Assembly: GCF_004307995.1 (NCBI RefSeq)
Contig: NZ_SIRE01000004.1
Span: 62,001 to 126,000 of the forward strand
Reading direction: 5' to 3'
From: Paenibacillus thalictri
GTDB taxonomy: Bacteria; Bacillota; Bacilli; Paenibacillales; NBRC-103111
Length of the DNA: 64,000 bases
The translations under genes were made by a program, and so were the position numbers. Shown piece after piece: positions 1 through 11,000 of this stretch (positions are counted from its first letter, which is position 1; the number at the start of each line of letters is the position of its first letter). The notes below the pieces were generated by a model that had not been told where the DNA came from, searched no databases, and worked only from the letters and a program-made list of their open reading frames with translations.

Positions 1-75
1 ACCCAAGGGGAAACTGATCTGCGTCCGTTTTTTTTGGAAGCGCTCAAGGTAACTCTCAGGTACAAAGGACAGAGT
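1..75 (+). ncRNA. Glycine riboswitch, second aptamer (5' end outside window)
   Basis: The 5' half shows an AAGGGG-type motif near position 5, and the 3' half has the signature ACTCTCAGG (52-60) followed by AAAGGACAGAG (64-74), which is the conserved core of glycine aptamers. Its position 110 bases upstream of gcvT fits the known role of sensing glycine and switching on the glycine cleavage operon. The first aptamer of the usual tandem pair would lie before the window start, so this is a partial element. Confidence 0.88.
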
Positions 76-136
76 GAAAAGCAAGGCTGAAGCCGTCCGC
101 GGCTTATTGCCCCTGCTTTTCAACCTGTCCTTTTTT
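64..136 (+). terminator. Riboswitch expression platform (terminator that competes with the aptamer)
   Basis: The aptamer core AAAGGACAG (64-72) is the exact reverse complement of CTGTCCTTT (125-133). Nested inside are GAAAAGCA (76-83) with TGCTTTTC (114-121) and AAGCCG (90-95) with CGGCTT (100-105). T131-T136 follow. The outer stem uses bases that the glycine-bound aptamer needs, so glycine binding should prevent termination, giving an ON switch. The pairing is read directly; the switching direction is inferred from known glycine riboswitches. Confidence 0.75.
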
Positions 137-185
137 GCGCATTCTATAAATAATCCACTATTCCAAAGCGTGAGGTGATTGCTTT

Positions 186-1313
186 ATGTCCACTGACCAT
201 CCAGGCAAAAAAACGCCGCTTTACGGCACTTACGCGAAATACGGCTCGCCGCGGATCGTCGATTTCGGCGGCTGGGCGCTCCCGGTTCAATTCAGCGGCA
301 TTCAAAAAGAACACGAAGCGGTCCGCGAGCGGGCCGGCCTGTTTGACGTATCGCATATGGGCGAAGTGCTTGTGACCGGCAAACAGGCCGAAGCGTATTT
401 GCAGCAGCTGACGACAAACGACGTATCCGCGCTGGAAGACGGTCAGGCTCAATACAGCCTGATGTGTTATCCGGATGGCGGCGTGGTCGACGATTTGCTC
501 GTCTACCGGATTTCCGCCGATCATTTTATGCTTGTCATCAATGCTTCGAACATTGAGAAGGACATCGACTGGATGCTCCGGCATCTGCTCGACGATGTCA
601 CGCTGCAGAACATCTCCGAAGAAACGGCGCTGCTTGCGCTGCAAGGCCCATCCGCCGAAGCTATTTTGCAAAAAGCGATGGATGCGGAGCTCAGCGGGTT
701 GACCGGGTTCCGTTTTCTGCCGGACGCCCAGGTCTGCGGTGTCAACGCCATCGTCTCCAGAACCGGCTACACCGGCGAAGACGGCTTCGAGTTGTACGTC
801 AAAAGCGGCGACGCCCCCGGCTTATGGGATCGTCTGATGGAGCTCGGCGCAAGCCATGGGCTGGAACCGGCTGGACTTGGCGCAAGAGACACGCTGCGCT
901 TCGAGGCCAGACTGCCGCTGTACGGCCATGAGTTGTCCGCATCGATCAGTCCGCTGGAAGCCGATCTCGGTTTCTTCGTCAAGCTGGGCAAGAACGATTT
1001 TATCGGGAAGGATGCGCTGGTCCGGCAAAAAAGCGAAGGCGTGCCGCGCAAGCTGGTCGGCATCGAAATGATCGACCGCGGCATCCCTCGCGGCGGCTAC
1101 CCGGTATATGCCGACGGACAACTTATCGGCGAAGTGACGACAGGCACGCAGTCGCCGACGCTGAAGCGCAATCTCGGGCTTGCGCTGATCGATGCGAAAT
1201 ACAGCGCCCTCGGCGCTAAAGTGCAGGTCGAGATCCGCGAGAAACGGCTGGAAGCCGTCGTCATAAAAGCGCCATTCTACAAACGCACGGCACCTGCCGG
1301 ACATAAGGAGTGA
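186..1313 (+). CDS. gcvT: Aminomethyltransferase, glycine cleavage system T protein
   Basis: This is the T-protein of the glycine cleavage system. It moves the methylene group from the aminomethylated lipoyl arm of H-protein to tetrahydrofolate and releases ammonia. The 375-residue length is normal for the family. The N-terminal region ([35 protein letters not shown]) and the central [12 protein letters not shown] are typical GcvT blocks. ATG 186 is preceded by GAGGTG at 172-177. It is the first gene of a gcvT-gcvPA-gcvPB operon behind the glycine riboswitch, the arrangement known in Bacillus. gcvH is not in the window. Confidence 0.96.
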   Translation: MSTDHPGKKTPLYGTYAKYGSPRIVDFGGWALPVQFSGIQKEHEAVRERAGLFDVSHMGEVLVTGKQAEAYLQQLTTNDVSALEDGQAQYSLMCYPDGGVVDDLLVYRISADHFMLVINASNIEKDIDWMLRHLLDDVTLQNISEETALLALQGPSAEAILQKAMDAELSGLTGFRFLPDAQVCGVNAIVSRTGYTGEDGFELYVKSGDAPGLWDRLMELGASHGLEPAGLGARDTLRFEARLPLYGHELSASISPLEADLGFFVKLGKNDFIGKDALVRQKSEGVPRKLVGIEMIDRGIPRGGYPVYADGQLIGEVTTGTQSPTLKRNLGLALIDAKYSALGAKVQVEIREKRLEAVVIKAPFYKRTAPAGHKE

Positions 1314-1321
1314 CTATAACG

Positions 1322-2674
1322 ATGCAGCACCGCTATTTGCCCACGACTGAACAGGACCGCAAGGAGATGCTGGAAACGATCGGCGTCTCGTCGGTAGAAG
1401 ATCTGTTTCAGGATATTCCCCAGTCCGTCCGTTTCCAAGGAACGTTAGACGTATCCCCAATGCTCGACGAACATGGCTTGCTGAAGCATATGCGCCGTCT
1501 TGCCGGCAAAAACGCCGACCATGACCAATACACAAGTTTTCTCGGCGCCGGTATCTACGATCATCATCTCCCGGTCGTCATCAATCACGTCATCTCGCGT
1601 TCGGAGTTTTACACGGCTTATACGCCATACCAGCCGGAGATCAGCCAAGGCGAGCTGCAGGCGATTTTCGAATTCCAATCTTATATTTGCGAGCTGACCG
1701 GCATGGCCGCAGCCAACGCCAGCATGTACGACGGAGCTACCGCATTGGCGGAAGCAGGCGCGCTGGCGCACGGCGCGACCAAGCGGAAACAGCTTGTCGT
1801 CTCCGCAGGCATTCATCCGGAAGCAAAGCAGATCATTGCGACCAGCGCGCATGGGCTGAATCTCGAGATCGTAGAGATCGGCTGCAAGGACGGTGTGACC
1901 GATCTCGAGCAGCTGGCCGCAGCCGTTTCCAAGGAAACGGCCGGCGTGCTTGTACAGTCGCCGAACTTTTACGGCTGCATCGAAGACTTGGCGGCGATTG
2001 AGCCGATCGCACACAAAGATGGCGCGCTGTTCATCGTCAGCGCCAATCCGCTGTCGCTTGGCCTGCTCGAAACGCCCGGCGCACTCGGAGCCGACGTTGT
2101 CGTCGGTGACGCCCAGCCGTTTGGCATCCCGTCTTCGCTCGGCGGTCCGACCTGCGGTTACTTCGCCGTAGCGACGCCATGGCTGCGCCGGATGCCGGGC
2201 CGCATCGTCGGCCAGACGGTCGACCGTGACGGCAAACGCGGCTTCGTGCTGACGCTGCAAGCGAGGGAGCAGCACATCCGCCGCGAGAAGGCGACGTCCA
2301 ACATCTGTTCCAATCAGGCGCTGCTCGCGTTGTGCGCGTCGGTGTACCTGTCGACGATGGGCAAGCAAGGCATGCAGGAAGTCGCCGAACTGAACCTGCA
2401 GAAGGCGCATTACGCCGCAGAGGTGCTCACCCGCATTCCAGGCGTATCGCTTGCTTACGGCAGTCCGTTCTTTAATGAATTTACGCTGAAGCTGCCGGAA
2501 ACCGCCAGCATTCGCGAGCTGAACGAACGGCTGATCGGGGAAGGTTTTATCGGCGGCTACGACCTCGGTCAAGATGACGCCGCGCTGCAGGGCCACCTGC
2601 TGGTTGCCGTTACCGAGCGGCGGAGCAAAGCGGAAATCGACGAATTTGCTGAACGTTTGGAGGCGATGTTATGA
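1322..2674 (+). CDS. gcvPA: Glycine dehydrogenase (decarboxylating) subunit 1
   Basis: This is the N-terminal half of the P-protein, which exists as two subunits in Bacillus and relatives. Together with GcvPB it decarboxylates glycine with pyridoxal phosphate and loads the aminomethyl group on H-protein lipoamide. The N-terminus [13 protein letters not shown] resembles that of B. subtilis GcvPA. The frame is open from a GTG at 1310, but ATG 1322 has AAGGAG at 1305-1310 with 11-base spacing, and the GTG overlaps the gcvT stop, so I prefer 1322. The 3' end overlaps gcvPB by ATGA, implying translational coupling. Confidence 0.95.
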   Translation: MQHRYLPTTEQDRKEMLETIGVSSVEDLFQDIPQSVRFQGTLDVSPMLDEHGLLKHMRRLAGKNADHDQYTSFLGAGIYDHHLPVVINHVISRSEFYTAYTPYQPEISQGELQAIFEFQSYICELTGMAAANASMYDGATALAEAGALAHGATKRKQLVVSAGIHPEAKQIIATSAHGLNLEIVEIGCKDGVTDLEQLAAAVSKETAGVLVQSPNFYGCIEDLAAIEPIAHKDGALFIVSANPLSLGLLETPGALGADVVVGDAQPFGIPSSLGGPTCGYFAVATPWLRRMPGRIVGQTVDRDGKRGFVLTLQAREQHIRREKATSNICSNQALLALCASVYLSTMGKQGMQEVAELNLQKAHYAAEVLTRIPGVSLAYGSPFFNEFTLKLPETASIRELNERLIGEGFIGGYDLGQDDAALQGHLLVAVTERRSKAEIDEFAERLEAML

Positions 2675-4203
2675 ACGAGATCATTAGCGATAAGCAACAT
2701 GAGGTAAGCGATACTACCTCCAATTCCGGCTCCACAGACGGCACAGTCAAACACGACAAAGCGCTGATTTTCGAAATGAGCCGGGAAGGCCGCAAAGCGT
2801 ATTCCCTTCCTCCTTGCGACGTGGCGGCCGTACCTGCGGAATCGCTGATTCCGGAGAAGCTGCTGCGCAAAAAACCGGCAGAGCTGCCGCAAGTATACGA
2901 AGTTGACGTGATCCGCCACTATACGGCGCTGTCGCGCCGCAATTTCGGGATCGACAACGGTTTTTACCCGCTTGGTTCGTGCACGATGAAATACAACCCG
3001 AAAATCAACGAAGACGTGGCGCGTTTTCCCGGCTTCGCCAAAATTCACCCGTATCAGCCCGAATCGACGATTCAAGGGGCGCTTGAGCTGCTGTACACGC
3101 TGCAAAACGATCTCGCCGCCATTACCGGCATGGATCAAGTGACGCTGCAGCCGGCTGCGGGGGCCCACGGCGAATGGACCGGATTGATGATGATCCGCGC
3201 TTATCACGAGAGCCGCGGCGAACGCCGCACCAAAGTGATCGTGCCCGACTCTTCGCACGGCACGAATCCGGCCAGCGCCACGGTCGCCGGTTTCGAGACG
3301 GTGACAATTCCGTCGGGACCGGACGGTCTTGTCGACCTGGACGCGCTGCGCGCCGCCGCCGGACAGGATACAGCCGCGCTGATGCTGACGAATCCGAACA
3401 CGCTGGGCTTGTTCGAGGAGCAAATCGTCGACATCGCCGCCATCGTACACGAAGCGGGCGGGCTGCTGTATTATGACGGAGCCAACTCCAATGCGATCAT
3501 GGGCATTGCCCGTCCCGGCGACATGGGCTTCGACGTCGTGCATCTCAACCTGCACAAAACGATGAGCACACCGCACGGCGGCGGCGGTCCGGGTGCAGGG
3601 CCGGTCGGCGTCAAAGCGTTCCTCGCGCCGTTCCTGCCGAAACCGCTGGTTATCCGTGCCGCGGACGGCACGTATTCCTTCGACTACGACAAACCGCAGT
3701 CGATCGGCCGGGTCAAAGCTTACTACGGCAACTTCGGCATTCTGGTGCGGGCGTATACGTACATCCGCTCTTACGGTCCTGAAGGCTTGCGCACCGTTTC
3801 CGAAAATGCGGTGCTGAACGCCAACTACATGCTGCGCCGGCTCGCTCCTTATTTCGATGTGCCATATGACCGGGTATGCAAGCACGAATTCGTCTTGTCG
3901 GGCAAAAACCTCAAAAAGCTGGGCGTGCGCACACTTGACGTCGCCAAGCGGCTGCTCGATTTCGGCTATCACCCGCCGACGATTTATTTCCCGCTGAACG
4001 TGGAAGAATGCATCATGATCGAGCCGACGGAGACGGAAAGCAAAGAAACGCTTGACGGTTTTATCGATACGATGATTCGAATCGTAAAGGAAGCGCAGGA
4101 AAATCCGGAGCTTGTGACGAACGCGCCATACACGACGGCGGTACGGCGCTTGGATGAAACCCAAGCCGCGCGCAAGCCGGTGTTGAACTGCACCTGCGGG
4201 TAA
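2671..4203 (+). CDS. gcvPB: Glycine dehydrogenase (decarboxylating) subunit 2
   Basis: This is the C-terminal, pyridoxal-phosphate-binding half of the P-protein. The block [19 protein letters not shown] carries the lysine expected to form the Schiff base (about residue 296). [12 protein letters not shown] near residue 105 and the C-terminal [12 protein letters not shown] are also family blocks. The start ATG overlaps the gcvPA stop in ATGA, so the subunits are probably made in equal amounts. At 510 residues it is slightly longer than many homologues because of about 25 extra N-terminal residues rich in Ser and Thr. The operon ends at the hairpin at 4280. Confidence 0.95.
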   Translation: MNEIISDKQHEVSDTTSNSGSTDGTVKHDKALIFEMSREGRKAYSLPPCDVAAVPAESLIPEKLLRKKPAELPQVYEVDVIRHYTALSRRNFGIDNGFYPLGSCTMKYNPKINEDVARFPGFAKIHPYQPESTIQGALELLYTLQNDLAAITGMDQVTLQPAAGAHGEWTGLMMIRAYHESRGERRTKVIVPDSSHGTNPASATVAGFETVTIPSGPDGLVDLDALRAAAGQDTAALMLTNPNTLGLFEEQIVDIAAIVHEAGGLLYYDGANSNAIMGIARPGDMGFDVVHLNLHKTMSTPHGGGGPGAGPVGVKAFLAPFLPKPLVIRAADGTYSFDYDKPQSIGRVKAYYGNFGILVRAYTYIRSYGPEGLRTVSENAVLNANYMLRRLAPYFDVPYDRVCKHEFVLSGKNLKKLGVRTLDVAKRLLDFGYHPPTIYFPLNVEECIMIEPTETESKETLDGFIDTMIRIVKEAQENPELVTNAPYTTAVRRLDETQAARKPVLNCTCG

Positions 4204-4279
4204 AACGACAGGTAACACCCCGAAACATTGACCATGGTCAATTCTTAAAATAACCAGTCCTTGCACGCAAGCAAACTGC

Positions 4280-4334
4280 GGCCCGGTTCAAACGAGACAT
4301 TCTAACACCATGTCCCTTTGAACCGGGCCTGCCG
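4280..4334 (+). terminator. Terminator of the gcv operon
   Basis: GGCCCGGTTCAA (4280-4291) pairs perfectly with TTGAACCGGGCC (4318-4329). The loop is long (26 bases) and may pair partly (GAGACAT with ATGTCCC). A short T tract follows at about 4333-4336. It lies between gcvPB and the convergent WYL regulator. Confidence 0.65.
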
Positions 4335-4365
4335 TTTTAGCTGCTGCACCGGACTGGTTTTTGTT

Positions 4366-5067
4366 TTACCTCGATTCGTATTTCTCCAGCCATTCCTGCC
4401 AAAACACCTGAAGATCGAAATCTTCGGGGCGGACGAAACGCTCCTCCTGTTTTCCCTCCAGCGAATCTATACGCAGCAAACGAAACGCCCGCACATTTCC
4501 TTCCGTTTCTCCGACCAGAAACCAGACACCGGCTTTGGCCACAAGGCCGTATGGCTTGAGTTTCAAACATAACTCATGCCCCTCGCGGCTTGTATAAGTC
4601 ATCGTGACAGCATGTTGCTCCCATATGGCTTGCTGCGCCGCCTGCAGATAAGGAGCGGTTTTTTCGTCCTGACTCCATGACTCCGGATCGAGATAAATCC
4701 GCTGCTGAATCCACTCCGCATCCCGTCGGCTCTGATCAGGCAACGCATGCAGCAGTTTCAGCAAGGCCGATCGTAGCGGCGGGCCGATGCCAAGCTGCTC
4801 AAACGAACCTCCTGCCAGGTGCATAAACACGGCCTGAATCTCCGCAGTGGTCAATCCGCCGATGGTCATTTTATAATTCGCCGGCAAAACAAAACCTCCC
4901 CCGACACCCGGGTCGGCATACACGGGGACGCCGGAAATGCTGAGCGCATCCATGTCCCGGTATATCGTCCGCTCCGACACCTCCAGCCGCCGGGCCAGCT
5001 CCGCCGCTGTCATCCGGCCTTCCATCTGCAGCATCATAAGAATCGATATCAATCTGTCGGCGCGCAA
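4366..5067 (-). CDS. HTH-WYL transcriptional regulator (YafY/DeoR-like)
   Basis: The N-terminus has an HTH_11 domain (LISILMMLQMEGRMTAAELA, RRLEVSERTIYRDMDALS, about residues 6-47). The C-terminal half resembles a WYL ligand-sensing domain (YGLVAKAGVWFLVGETEG, about residues 172-190). It lacks a clear WCX extension, and at 233 residues it is shorter than the common ~310-residue members. It is divergent from the MFS gene across a 151-base region holding two inverted repeats, so it probably controls that transporter and itself. The ligand is unknown. Confidence 0.85.
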   Translation of the reverse strand: MRADRLISILMMLQMEGRMTAAELARRLEVSERTIYRDMDALSISGVPVYADPGVGGGFVLPANYKMTIGGLTTAEIQAVFMHLAGGSFEQLGIGPPLRSALLKLLHALPDQSRRDAEWIQQRIYLDPESWSQDEKTAPYLQAAQQAIWEQHAVTMTYTSREGHELCLKLKPYGLVAKAGVWFLVGETEGNVRAFRLLRIDSLEGKQEERFVRPEDFDLQVFWQEWLEKYESR

Positions 5068-5142
5068 TTTCGTGCAGCCCCCTTATCACATGCGCATTAT
5101 CGAACACCCTATAACCCCATTATCGTGCAGACGGGCAATCAC

Positions 5143-5157
5143 TGACAATAGGTGTCA
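5143..5157. promoter_or_regulatory. Inverted repeat TGACA-N5-TGTCA, candidate operator
   Basis: TGACA (5143-5147) and TGTCA (5153-5157) form a dyad in the divergent region between the WYL regulator and the MFS transporter. The spacing is right for a dimeric HTH protein. That the adjacent WYL regulator binds here is inference. Confidence 0.45.
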
Positions 5158-5182
5158 ACAATTACATGTTAAGATAAGGCCG

Positions 5183-5202
5183 TAAGGTCGGATAAGACCT
5201 TA
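5183..5202. promoter_or_regulatory. Inverted repeat TAAGGTC-N6-GACCTTA
   Basis: A perfect 7-base dyad with a 6-base spacer lies 16 bases before the MFS start. It could be a second operator or a leader hairpin that limits ribosome access, since the MFS gene has no obvious Shine-Dalgarno sequence. Confidence 0.45.
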
Positions 5203-5218
5203 ACTTTCTAAGTAAACG

Positions 5219-6721
5219 GTGCTGGCGCAAATGATACATTTCAAAAACGGATTTGCTTCCCATCCAACGCTGAAGCTGCTGCAGCTCTCCGCTTTGATCC
5301 GCAGCATGTGTCAAGGCATCGCCTTGGTATCCACCAGTCTATACCTGAAAGAGCTTGGCTGGAGCGGCGGTACTGTCGGTTTATTATTCGCGGCTGCCGG
5401 ACTGTTTAGGACGCTCGCTTCCTCATTTGCCGGCGAGCTGAACGGCTTTCTCGGACCCAAGCGGTATTTGCTGTTGTTCGAAGCATTAACAGGAGCAGCG
5501 GCGTTAACGATCATGCTGACAAACAGCGGCATCGCCTTATGCGCTGCCGTGATATGCGCCGGCTTCGGGATGGGCCATACCGGTTCCGGCGGGCCCGCAG
5601 CGCCGATTGAGCGCCGCTGGATCGGGGCGTTCGGGCGCATACATGCAAACTCGATTTTTGGCGTCAACGCCTTGTTAAGCTACTGGGGTCTCTCAATCGG
5701 TTCTTTGTTTGCGGCGCTCACACCTTATCTTCAGCCGATATGGCCGGGCGCTCAAGCTTACCGTCCCTTATTCGGACTGATTGCGGCATTTTCTCTAGCA
5801 GGTATATTGCTATTGATCAATATCAGGGGAGGCGAGCGTAGAAAAACAGATGCACCCATTGATGAACGCGGGCATGCAGGTGGAGTTCAGCCACCGCCAA
5901 GCGACGCCAAGACGCGCACTCGGGATTCGCATACGTTAGAACTGGGCGCTATACATGACGAACCTAAGCGCATACAGGACGCCGCGCCTTCACCCAAGCC
6001 GCGAAAAGCGAATATTTTTAGCTTGCTCACCGTTGTATTCGCTGTCCTGCTGGCTCTCTCATTTCCGCTATGGGATCGCAAATTTCCTTTGGGCGCCGCG
6101 CTTGTTCCCGTTTCCGTCCTCGGGCTTTTGGTACTGGCCTCGGTCATCCGTGCATGGCGTGGCCCAAGAGACGAACTACTCACCCTTGTCCATCTGCTTA
6201 ACAGCATAGCCGTCGCATTGACAGGTACGATGACCTCTTATTGGTTAGCGGTAAAATTCGAAGTACCCGCCTATTCGATCGGTTTGGTGATATCCGTTTC
6301 TTATTTCCTGACCGGCATTGTCTCCTTGCTTATTGTCCATGCGTCCAACAAATTCGGCGCCGTGAAACCGGTCGTTACCCTGCAATTGGCAGGTGCCCTT
6401 TGCGTATTGGCTCTGCCTTGGACGCCATGGTTCTGGGCCGCAGCCGTACTGAACGCCGGCGGCACGATGTTGAATCTCGGAACACGCGGCAGCCGCGCGG
6501 CTGTTATGAACGAACAGACCAAAAGGAGCAAACGCACTTGGCGCTCAAGAGCAACGTCTTTTTTGCTGCGGTTGGGGACGATCCTATGGCCAGGCGCATT
6601 CGGACACCTGATCGATGCCGGCGAATTTGCGCTTCCTTTTTATATCGCCGGATTCGTGCAGGTCGTCTCGACAATATGGTATGGTGCGATACATCGATCT
6701 GCTAAACTTCCTCCGAAGTGA
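5219..6721 (+). CDS. MFS transporter, about 12 membrane segments
   Basis: Hydrophobic helices alternate with short loops in two halves separated by a charged loop of about 65 residues (about residues 205-265), the usual 6+6 major facilitator layout. The segment LKELGWSGGTVGLLFAAAGL followed by a basic loop fits the TM1-TM3 region. The substrate cannot be read from sequence; the family includes drug and sugar exporters. The frame opens with GTG 5219, and ATG 5231 is an alternative. Neither has a strong ribosome site, so the start is uncertain. It is divergent from, and probably regulated by, the WYL protein. Confidence 0.8.
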   Translation: MLAQMIHFKNGFASHPTLKLLQLSALIRSMCQGIALVSTSLYLKELGWSGGTVGLLFAAAGLFRTLASSFAGELNGFLGPKRYLLLFEALTGAAALTIMLTNSGIALCAAVICAGFGMGHTGSGGPAAPIERRWIGAFGRIHANSIFGVNALLSYWGLSIGSLFAALTPYLQPIWPGAQAYRPLFGLIAAFSLAGILLLINIRGGERRKTDAPIDERGHAGGVQPPPSDAKTRTRDSHTLELGAIHDEPKRIQDAAPSPKPRKANIFSLLTVVFAVLLALSFPLWDRKFPLGAALVPVSVLGLLVLASVIRAWRGPRDELLTLVHLLNSIAVALTGTMTSYWLAVKFEVPAYSIGLVISVSYFLTGIVSLLIVHASNKFGAVKPVVTLQLAGALCVLALPWTPWFWAAAVLNAGGTMLNLGTRGSRAAVMNEQTKRSKRTWRSRATSFLLRLGTILWPGAFGHLIDAGEFALPFYIAGFVQVVSTIWYGAIHRSAKLPPK

Positions 6722-6774
6722 ACATTCTATACTTTCTTCAAGCACAGCGGCAGCGAGCTTTTGAACAAATGAAT

Positions 6775-7779
6775 TTATGCTTCCGCCGTTTCATACAGCG
6801 TTTGCCGGACCGTATCCCAGCGCCACCGCGGCTGCTTTCCTTGCACGTGCACACCGCCATACCATTCGTCGATCCCTTGTTTTGCGGCCCGGTCCGCCTC
6901 TTCGGCTAATACACTTCTTCCAAACGCCGTCAAAGCGATCTCGCCATGGACAAAAGACGCGGTAGGTGCGTCATACGCCGGAAATCCGTCCATTCCTCTG
7001 ATGCTAAGCAGCGGGTAAGGCCCCTGCGACAACTTTTTCAAAATATGCCAATACTGCAGATCGCCAATTCCCAATATATGCAGACGGCCGCTGACATGTC
7101 CGAATAACTCCCCCGGGGAATTTATTCCGGTCTCAACCAGTTCCAGCGTCATCTGCTCTACACAGCCAAGTCCGTTGCGCACTGAAGGAAACCTCGACAG
7201 ATGAGCCTTAAATGCCTCTTGCGCAAACGGCAGAGCCGACGTATCTTCGCTAAGCAGCTTCTGCAGCTTGTCCGGTTCGCTCGAGGAATAAGCCTGCCAC
7301 AATGCGCTGCCTAACTCCATCGCTTCGGGGCTGACAGATTTCCACGTACCGGATAAGCTCTGCAGCTGCTCCGGCGTCAGCTGTCCAAGTCCGCGGAAAG
7401 GTTCGATTCCCGGGAATTCGCCGATGGACAGCAGACTGAGTTTGGTTTGGGATAAAAACTGCTTTGAGAACCAGTGAAGCAAATAACATAACATCGCTTG
7501 GTCAAATAAATCATGCTCGAACCACAGCACGACTTCCTTGTATTGACTGTAACCGGCCAGCGTCTTATCCTGCGTTTCGCTGATCATGATATACTCGGAG
7601 CGAGGAATGCCTAATGTCCGTTCCAAATACCGCGCCCGTTTCTTACGATGATCCACTGCGGCCGGTTCTTCAAAAACCGGGCCGTGCGGGTACACTTCCC
7701 GCCACACCAAAATGTCATCAGGCACCAAGCCTTGCCGCAGTTTCTTCGCTACCGAATCCCCGTTCACAATGTGCAGCAT
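6775..7779 (-). CDS. DUF1835 domain-containing protein
   Basis: The start MLHIVNGDSVAKKL and the following GDILVWREVYP-like block (here PDDILVWREVYPHGPV) are typical of DUF1835 proteins. The VLWFEHDLFDQ block around residue 105 is also characteristic. The biochemical role of the family is not known to me. The frame is open from a TTG at 7851, but ATG 7779 has GGAGG (complement of 7790-7794) about 10 bases upstream, so I use 7779 (334 residues). It is convergent with the MFS gene and has no obvious operon partner. Confidence 0.78.
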   Translation of the reverse strand: MLHIVNGDSVAKKLRQGLVPDDILVWREVYPHGPVFEEPAAVDHRKKRARYLERTLGIPRSEYIMISETQDKTLAGYSQYKEVVLWFEHDLFDQAMLCYLLHWFSKQFLSQTKLSLLSIGEFPGIEPFRGLGQLTPEQLQSLSGTWKSVSPEAMELGSALWQAYSSSEPDKLQKLLSEDTSALPFAQEAFKAHLSRFPSVRNGLGCVEQMTLELVETGINSPGELFGHVSGRLHILGIGDLQYWHILKKLSQGPYPLLSIRGMDGFPAYDAPTASFVHGEIALTAFGRSVLAEEADRAAKQGIDEWYGGVHVQGKQPRWRWDTVRQTLYETAEA

Positions 7780-8087
7780 ACGTTTTTTCCCTCCGTCCAA
7801 TGGATTCAATACTGATACCGGATCGTAGATCGGCCGCATGATATCCGGCAAGTTCGAGTCTTTAATTAAACTCTAATATAAATAGCCGATTCTGCCTATC
7901 CCTAAAAGTGCGAATATTTAAAAAGCTTTTGACAAATTCAAGGAATTGCACTCGCCCTTTAGCGACAAAAACGCATACATTCATTTTTTAATAAAAAGCT
8001 GCCGCTCCTGTGGGAACGACAGCTTGCTTCTTGGCTGTTTTTTCGTGAGTCGTGTGAGCACTTATGTGTCTACCGGCTCATATACAA
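7780..8087. other. Intergenic region, 308 bases
   Basis: This holds the upstream region of the DUF1835 gene, which is AT-rich around 7855-7990, and the terminator of the GH44 gene at 7991-8025. I see no credible gene or further regulatory site. Confidence 0.6.
7991..8025 (-). terminator. Terminator of the GH44 gene
   Basis: On the minus strand AAGCTGTCG-TTCCCACAGGAG-CGGCAGCTT forms a stem (arms complement of 8020-8025 and 7996-8001, extended inward with one mismatch), followed by TTTTTATT. It is the expected distance past the stop codon at 8088. Confidence 0.8.
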
Positions 8088-11000
8088 TTACGGCATAACG
8101 ATCAGCGTGGCCGACTTCGCCGGCAGCGTCAGCGACAGTCCTTGGGCTGTACCCTGCACGGTGCCTGCCGGAGCCAGACGTTTCTGCGCTTCGAAGCGGT
8201 ATACCTGCGCTGTTTTGTTCAAGGCCAGATCGGCTTGAATGTTTGCTGTGCGCGGCGCCGTATCTTTGTTGAACAGCAGCACGTATTTTTTGCCTTGCGC
8301 GGATACGACAGTGTATGAACCTACCGCATCCCTATTGGAGCTCGATGTGCTGACGACATTGCCTTCGACGCGGCTTCCCGCACCGTCGTAATTGATGAAA
8401 ATTTTAAACGCGTCTTCAAGCGGCGTATTGCCTTGCAGACCGCCCCAGCGCATAGCGTAATCGACGCCTTCGCGGGCGAAGATAGCGAGCGCTTCGGCTT
8501 GCGCCAATCCGCTGCCGATGCCCGTGCCGTCGCCGAAGTTGTATTCGGAGATCGACAGCTTCATGCCCGGCGCGTTGCGCTCGATAATATCGTGCATCCG
8601 AGGGATCAGATTCACCGGCTCCTGAATCCAGGACGATGCGTCGACGAAATTCGGATCGTACAGCGATTTGAGGGAATTCAAGCGGCGTTTGGTCATCAGC
8701 GGAGATTCATCGCTGGAGAACGGCACGTTGTTTTCAGCCGGATAATAATGAATGTCCAGCGTATCGATAAGCCTTGTGCCGGTCGTCTTGCGGTGTTCCT
8801 CCACCTTGCCGAGCAGCCATTCCATGTACGGCTTGCCTCCGTGAGCTTCCATATCCGCACCCGGCGCGCAGCCGTCCTTCGCGGAATAGAAATATTCGCA
8901 CCAGCCCCACGGTACCGGACCAAAGATGTCGGCTTGCGAATCGGCTTGCTTGATCGCCGTTCCGTAAGCTTTGGTATAATTCCAAATTTCATCGTAGGTC
9001 GTCATTTGCGGATGAACGTCCCAATGCGAATGCGGCCACAGCATCGGCTCGTTGTCGAGCGCATATTTGTGTACGCCGGATCCAAAATTTTGCTTGATGT
9101 GCTCAACCCATTTTGTCACGAACTCGGGCCCGATTTTTTTGGACGTATCCTCCGGCTTGTTGCCCGTCAAATAACTTCCGTCTTTCTTCTTGCCGTTGCC
9201 GGCATCGGCGCGGCACCAAGCTTCGTGCCAATCACATTCGTTGCTTTGCTGCGGACCGTATTTGGCGATCGAGAAACTCCAGCCGATCTTGCGTTCTTTC
9301 GGCGTCCAGCCGATCGTCGGCACCTGCATCAGCACGTCCGTTCCGCTATTCAGCGAATCCTGAATAAACCGGTCGGAAGTGGAGCCGTTTGGCAGCTGTT
9401 CCGGATGGGCATTGTCGTAAGGGTAGTTCAAGAAATACCAGTCGCCGCCGCGGTTGGTGGTGTCAATCTCCCAATTGTAGCGGGTCATTGCATTGCCGCC
9501 CCAACGCTTGATCGGGAATTTCATTGTGGAATGACCTTCCGCCGGCGAATCCTCAAAGTTAACCCCAAAAATACCTTGGCTTAACGTTCTGCGGTCTTTC
9601 GTCGAATCGATTGCGATAGTAACGACAGGGAGTTCAGGCGTAGGCAGATTAACGGCCGATGTCGTTTTGAGCATGTATATATCGTCGAAATAAACGGTAC
9701 CTTGGTCTTGCTCGCCCCATGCCGACATCACGATGCCGTCAAAACTTAAGGCGCTTAACCCGAGGTCGGCGAACTTCAGCTTCACTTCCGTCCACTTGCC
9801 CGCAGGAATCCCGTTTGGAAGTTCCGTTTCGAGATCGAAGTCGCTGACAAAATTGCGGTCGTCCATCAGGTTTACATGAAGTTTTTGTTTACCCGCTCCG
9901 CCTCCGTACACTTTAAAGGATAACCCGTAATAATTGTTCAAATCCATTTTGCTGTCGCGATGCAGCCAGATCCCCTCGTATCCCTTGGCCAGGAAGGAGA
10001 TCGATTTGCTGCCGGTCGCTACCGGAGAAACATTACCGAAGTTGCTGGTACCCCAGCTCCAGTTCGAGTATCCGGCCGCTAAGCCGTCCGTGTAAGCCGC
10101 TTCCGGGGTATTTGCAATGACTTGCACGTACATGGAGGCTGTCGACGTGCCGTACACTGCTGTAATTTTGGCGAGACCGGTACCTGCTGCGCTCAAAATA
10201 CCTTTGTTTACTGCAACAATGTCCGGATTGCTTGACGTCCATGTCGTTTTATCGCTCTTATCGGCGCTTGTGCCGTTGGAATAACGTACTTCATACGTGA
10301 TTTTCGAACTGTCGCCGGGCGCAAGCACCGTGCCGTATTGCGACAAGACACCTTCTACCACCGTAGGCGGAGCTACGTATTTTTCGAGCAAACGAATGTC
10401 GTCAAGATAAACGACACCTTGTGCGCCGTCGGTCAAACCGCGGAACAGCAGCCCGTCAAAAATATTGTTTGTAATCTGTTGGTCCGGCAAATTAATCAAT
10501 ACTTTGCTCCAGCTTCCGGCCGGAATTTTACCGCCCTCGATGAGACTGCCGATGTTTACCCGCGCTCCGGCCTGCCCGCCTGCGTTAAACACCAGCTCCA
10601 GCTGCTGCGCGCCGGCGGCTCCGCCGTTGATCCAAAATTCGAGACGATCGTATTCCTTCGCGTTGACCGCCCCGCTGTCCTTATACAAATACAAGCCGCC
10701 TTCATTGCTCGGATCAAACGAGATCGCCTTCGTGCCGGTATGCACGACCGCCGTATCGTTTAAGTTGCGCTGCGCCCAGCTGTAATCTTTGAACACCGGT
10801 CCGAGACCATCGCCGTAAATCTCGATGCCTTTCTGCCCGTCATCCACGGGGGGAAGCGCCGGTTCGGTTACGGAGACGTTCACCGTAGCGCTGAATGTCC
10901 CATACTGGACTGTCACAACGGAGGCTCCGGCTTTTAGAGCCGTTACGGTTCCATTCGCCACCGCTGCCACTTCCGGACTGGAGGAGCTCCACTGCAAACC

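Noticed and set aside
1445-2596. 383-codon minus-strand frame inside gcvPA
   Set aside because: Antisense shadow of a well-supported gene.
2569-4266. 565-codon frame antisense to gcvPB
   Set aside because: Arg/His/Val-rich composition is that of an antisense shadow, with no domain pattern.
8433-9584. 383-codon plus-strand frame inside the GH44 gene
   Set aside because: It lies wholly antisense to a gene with clear catalytic motifs and looks like shadow coding.
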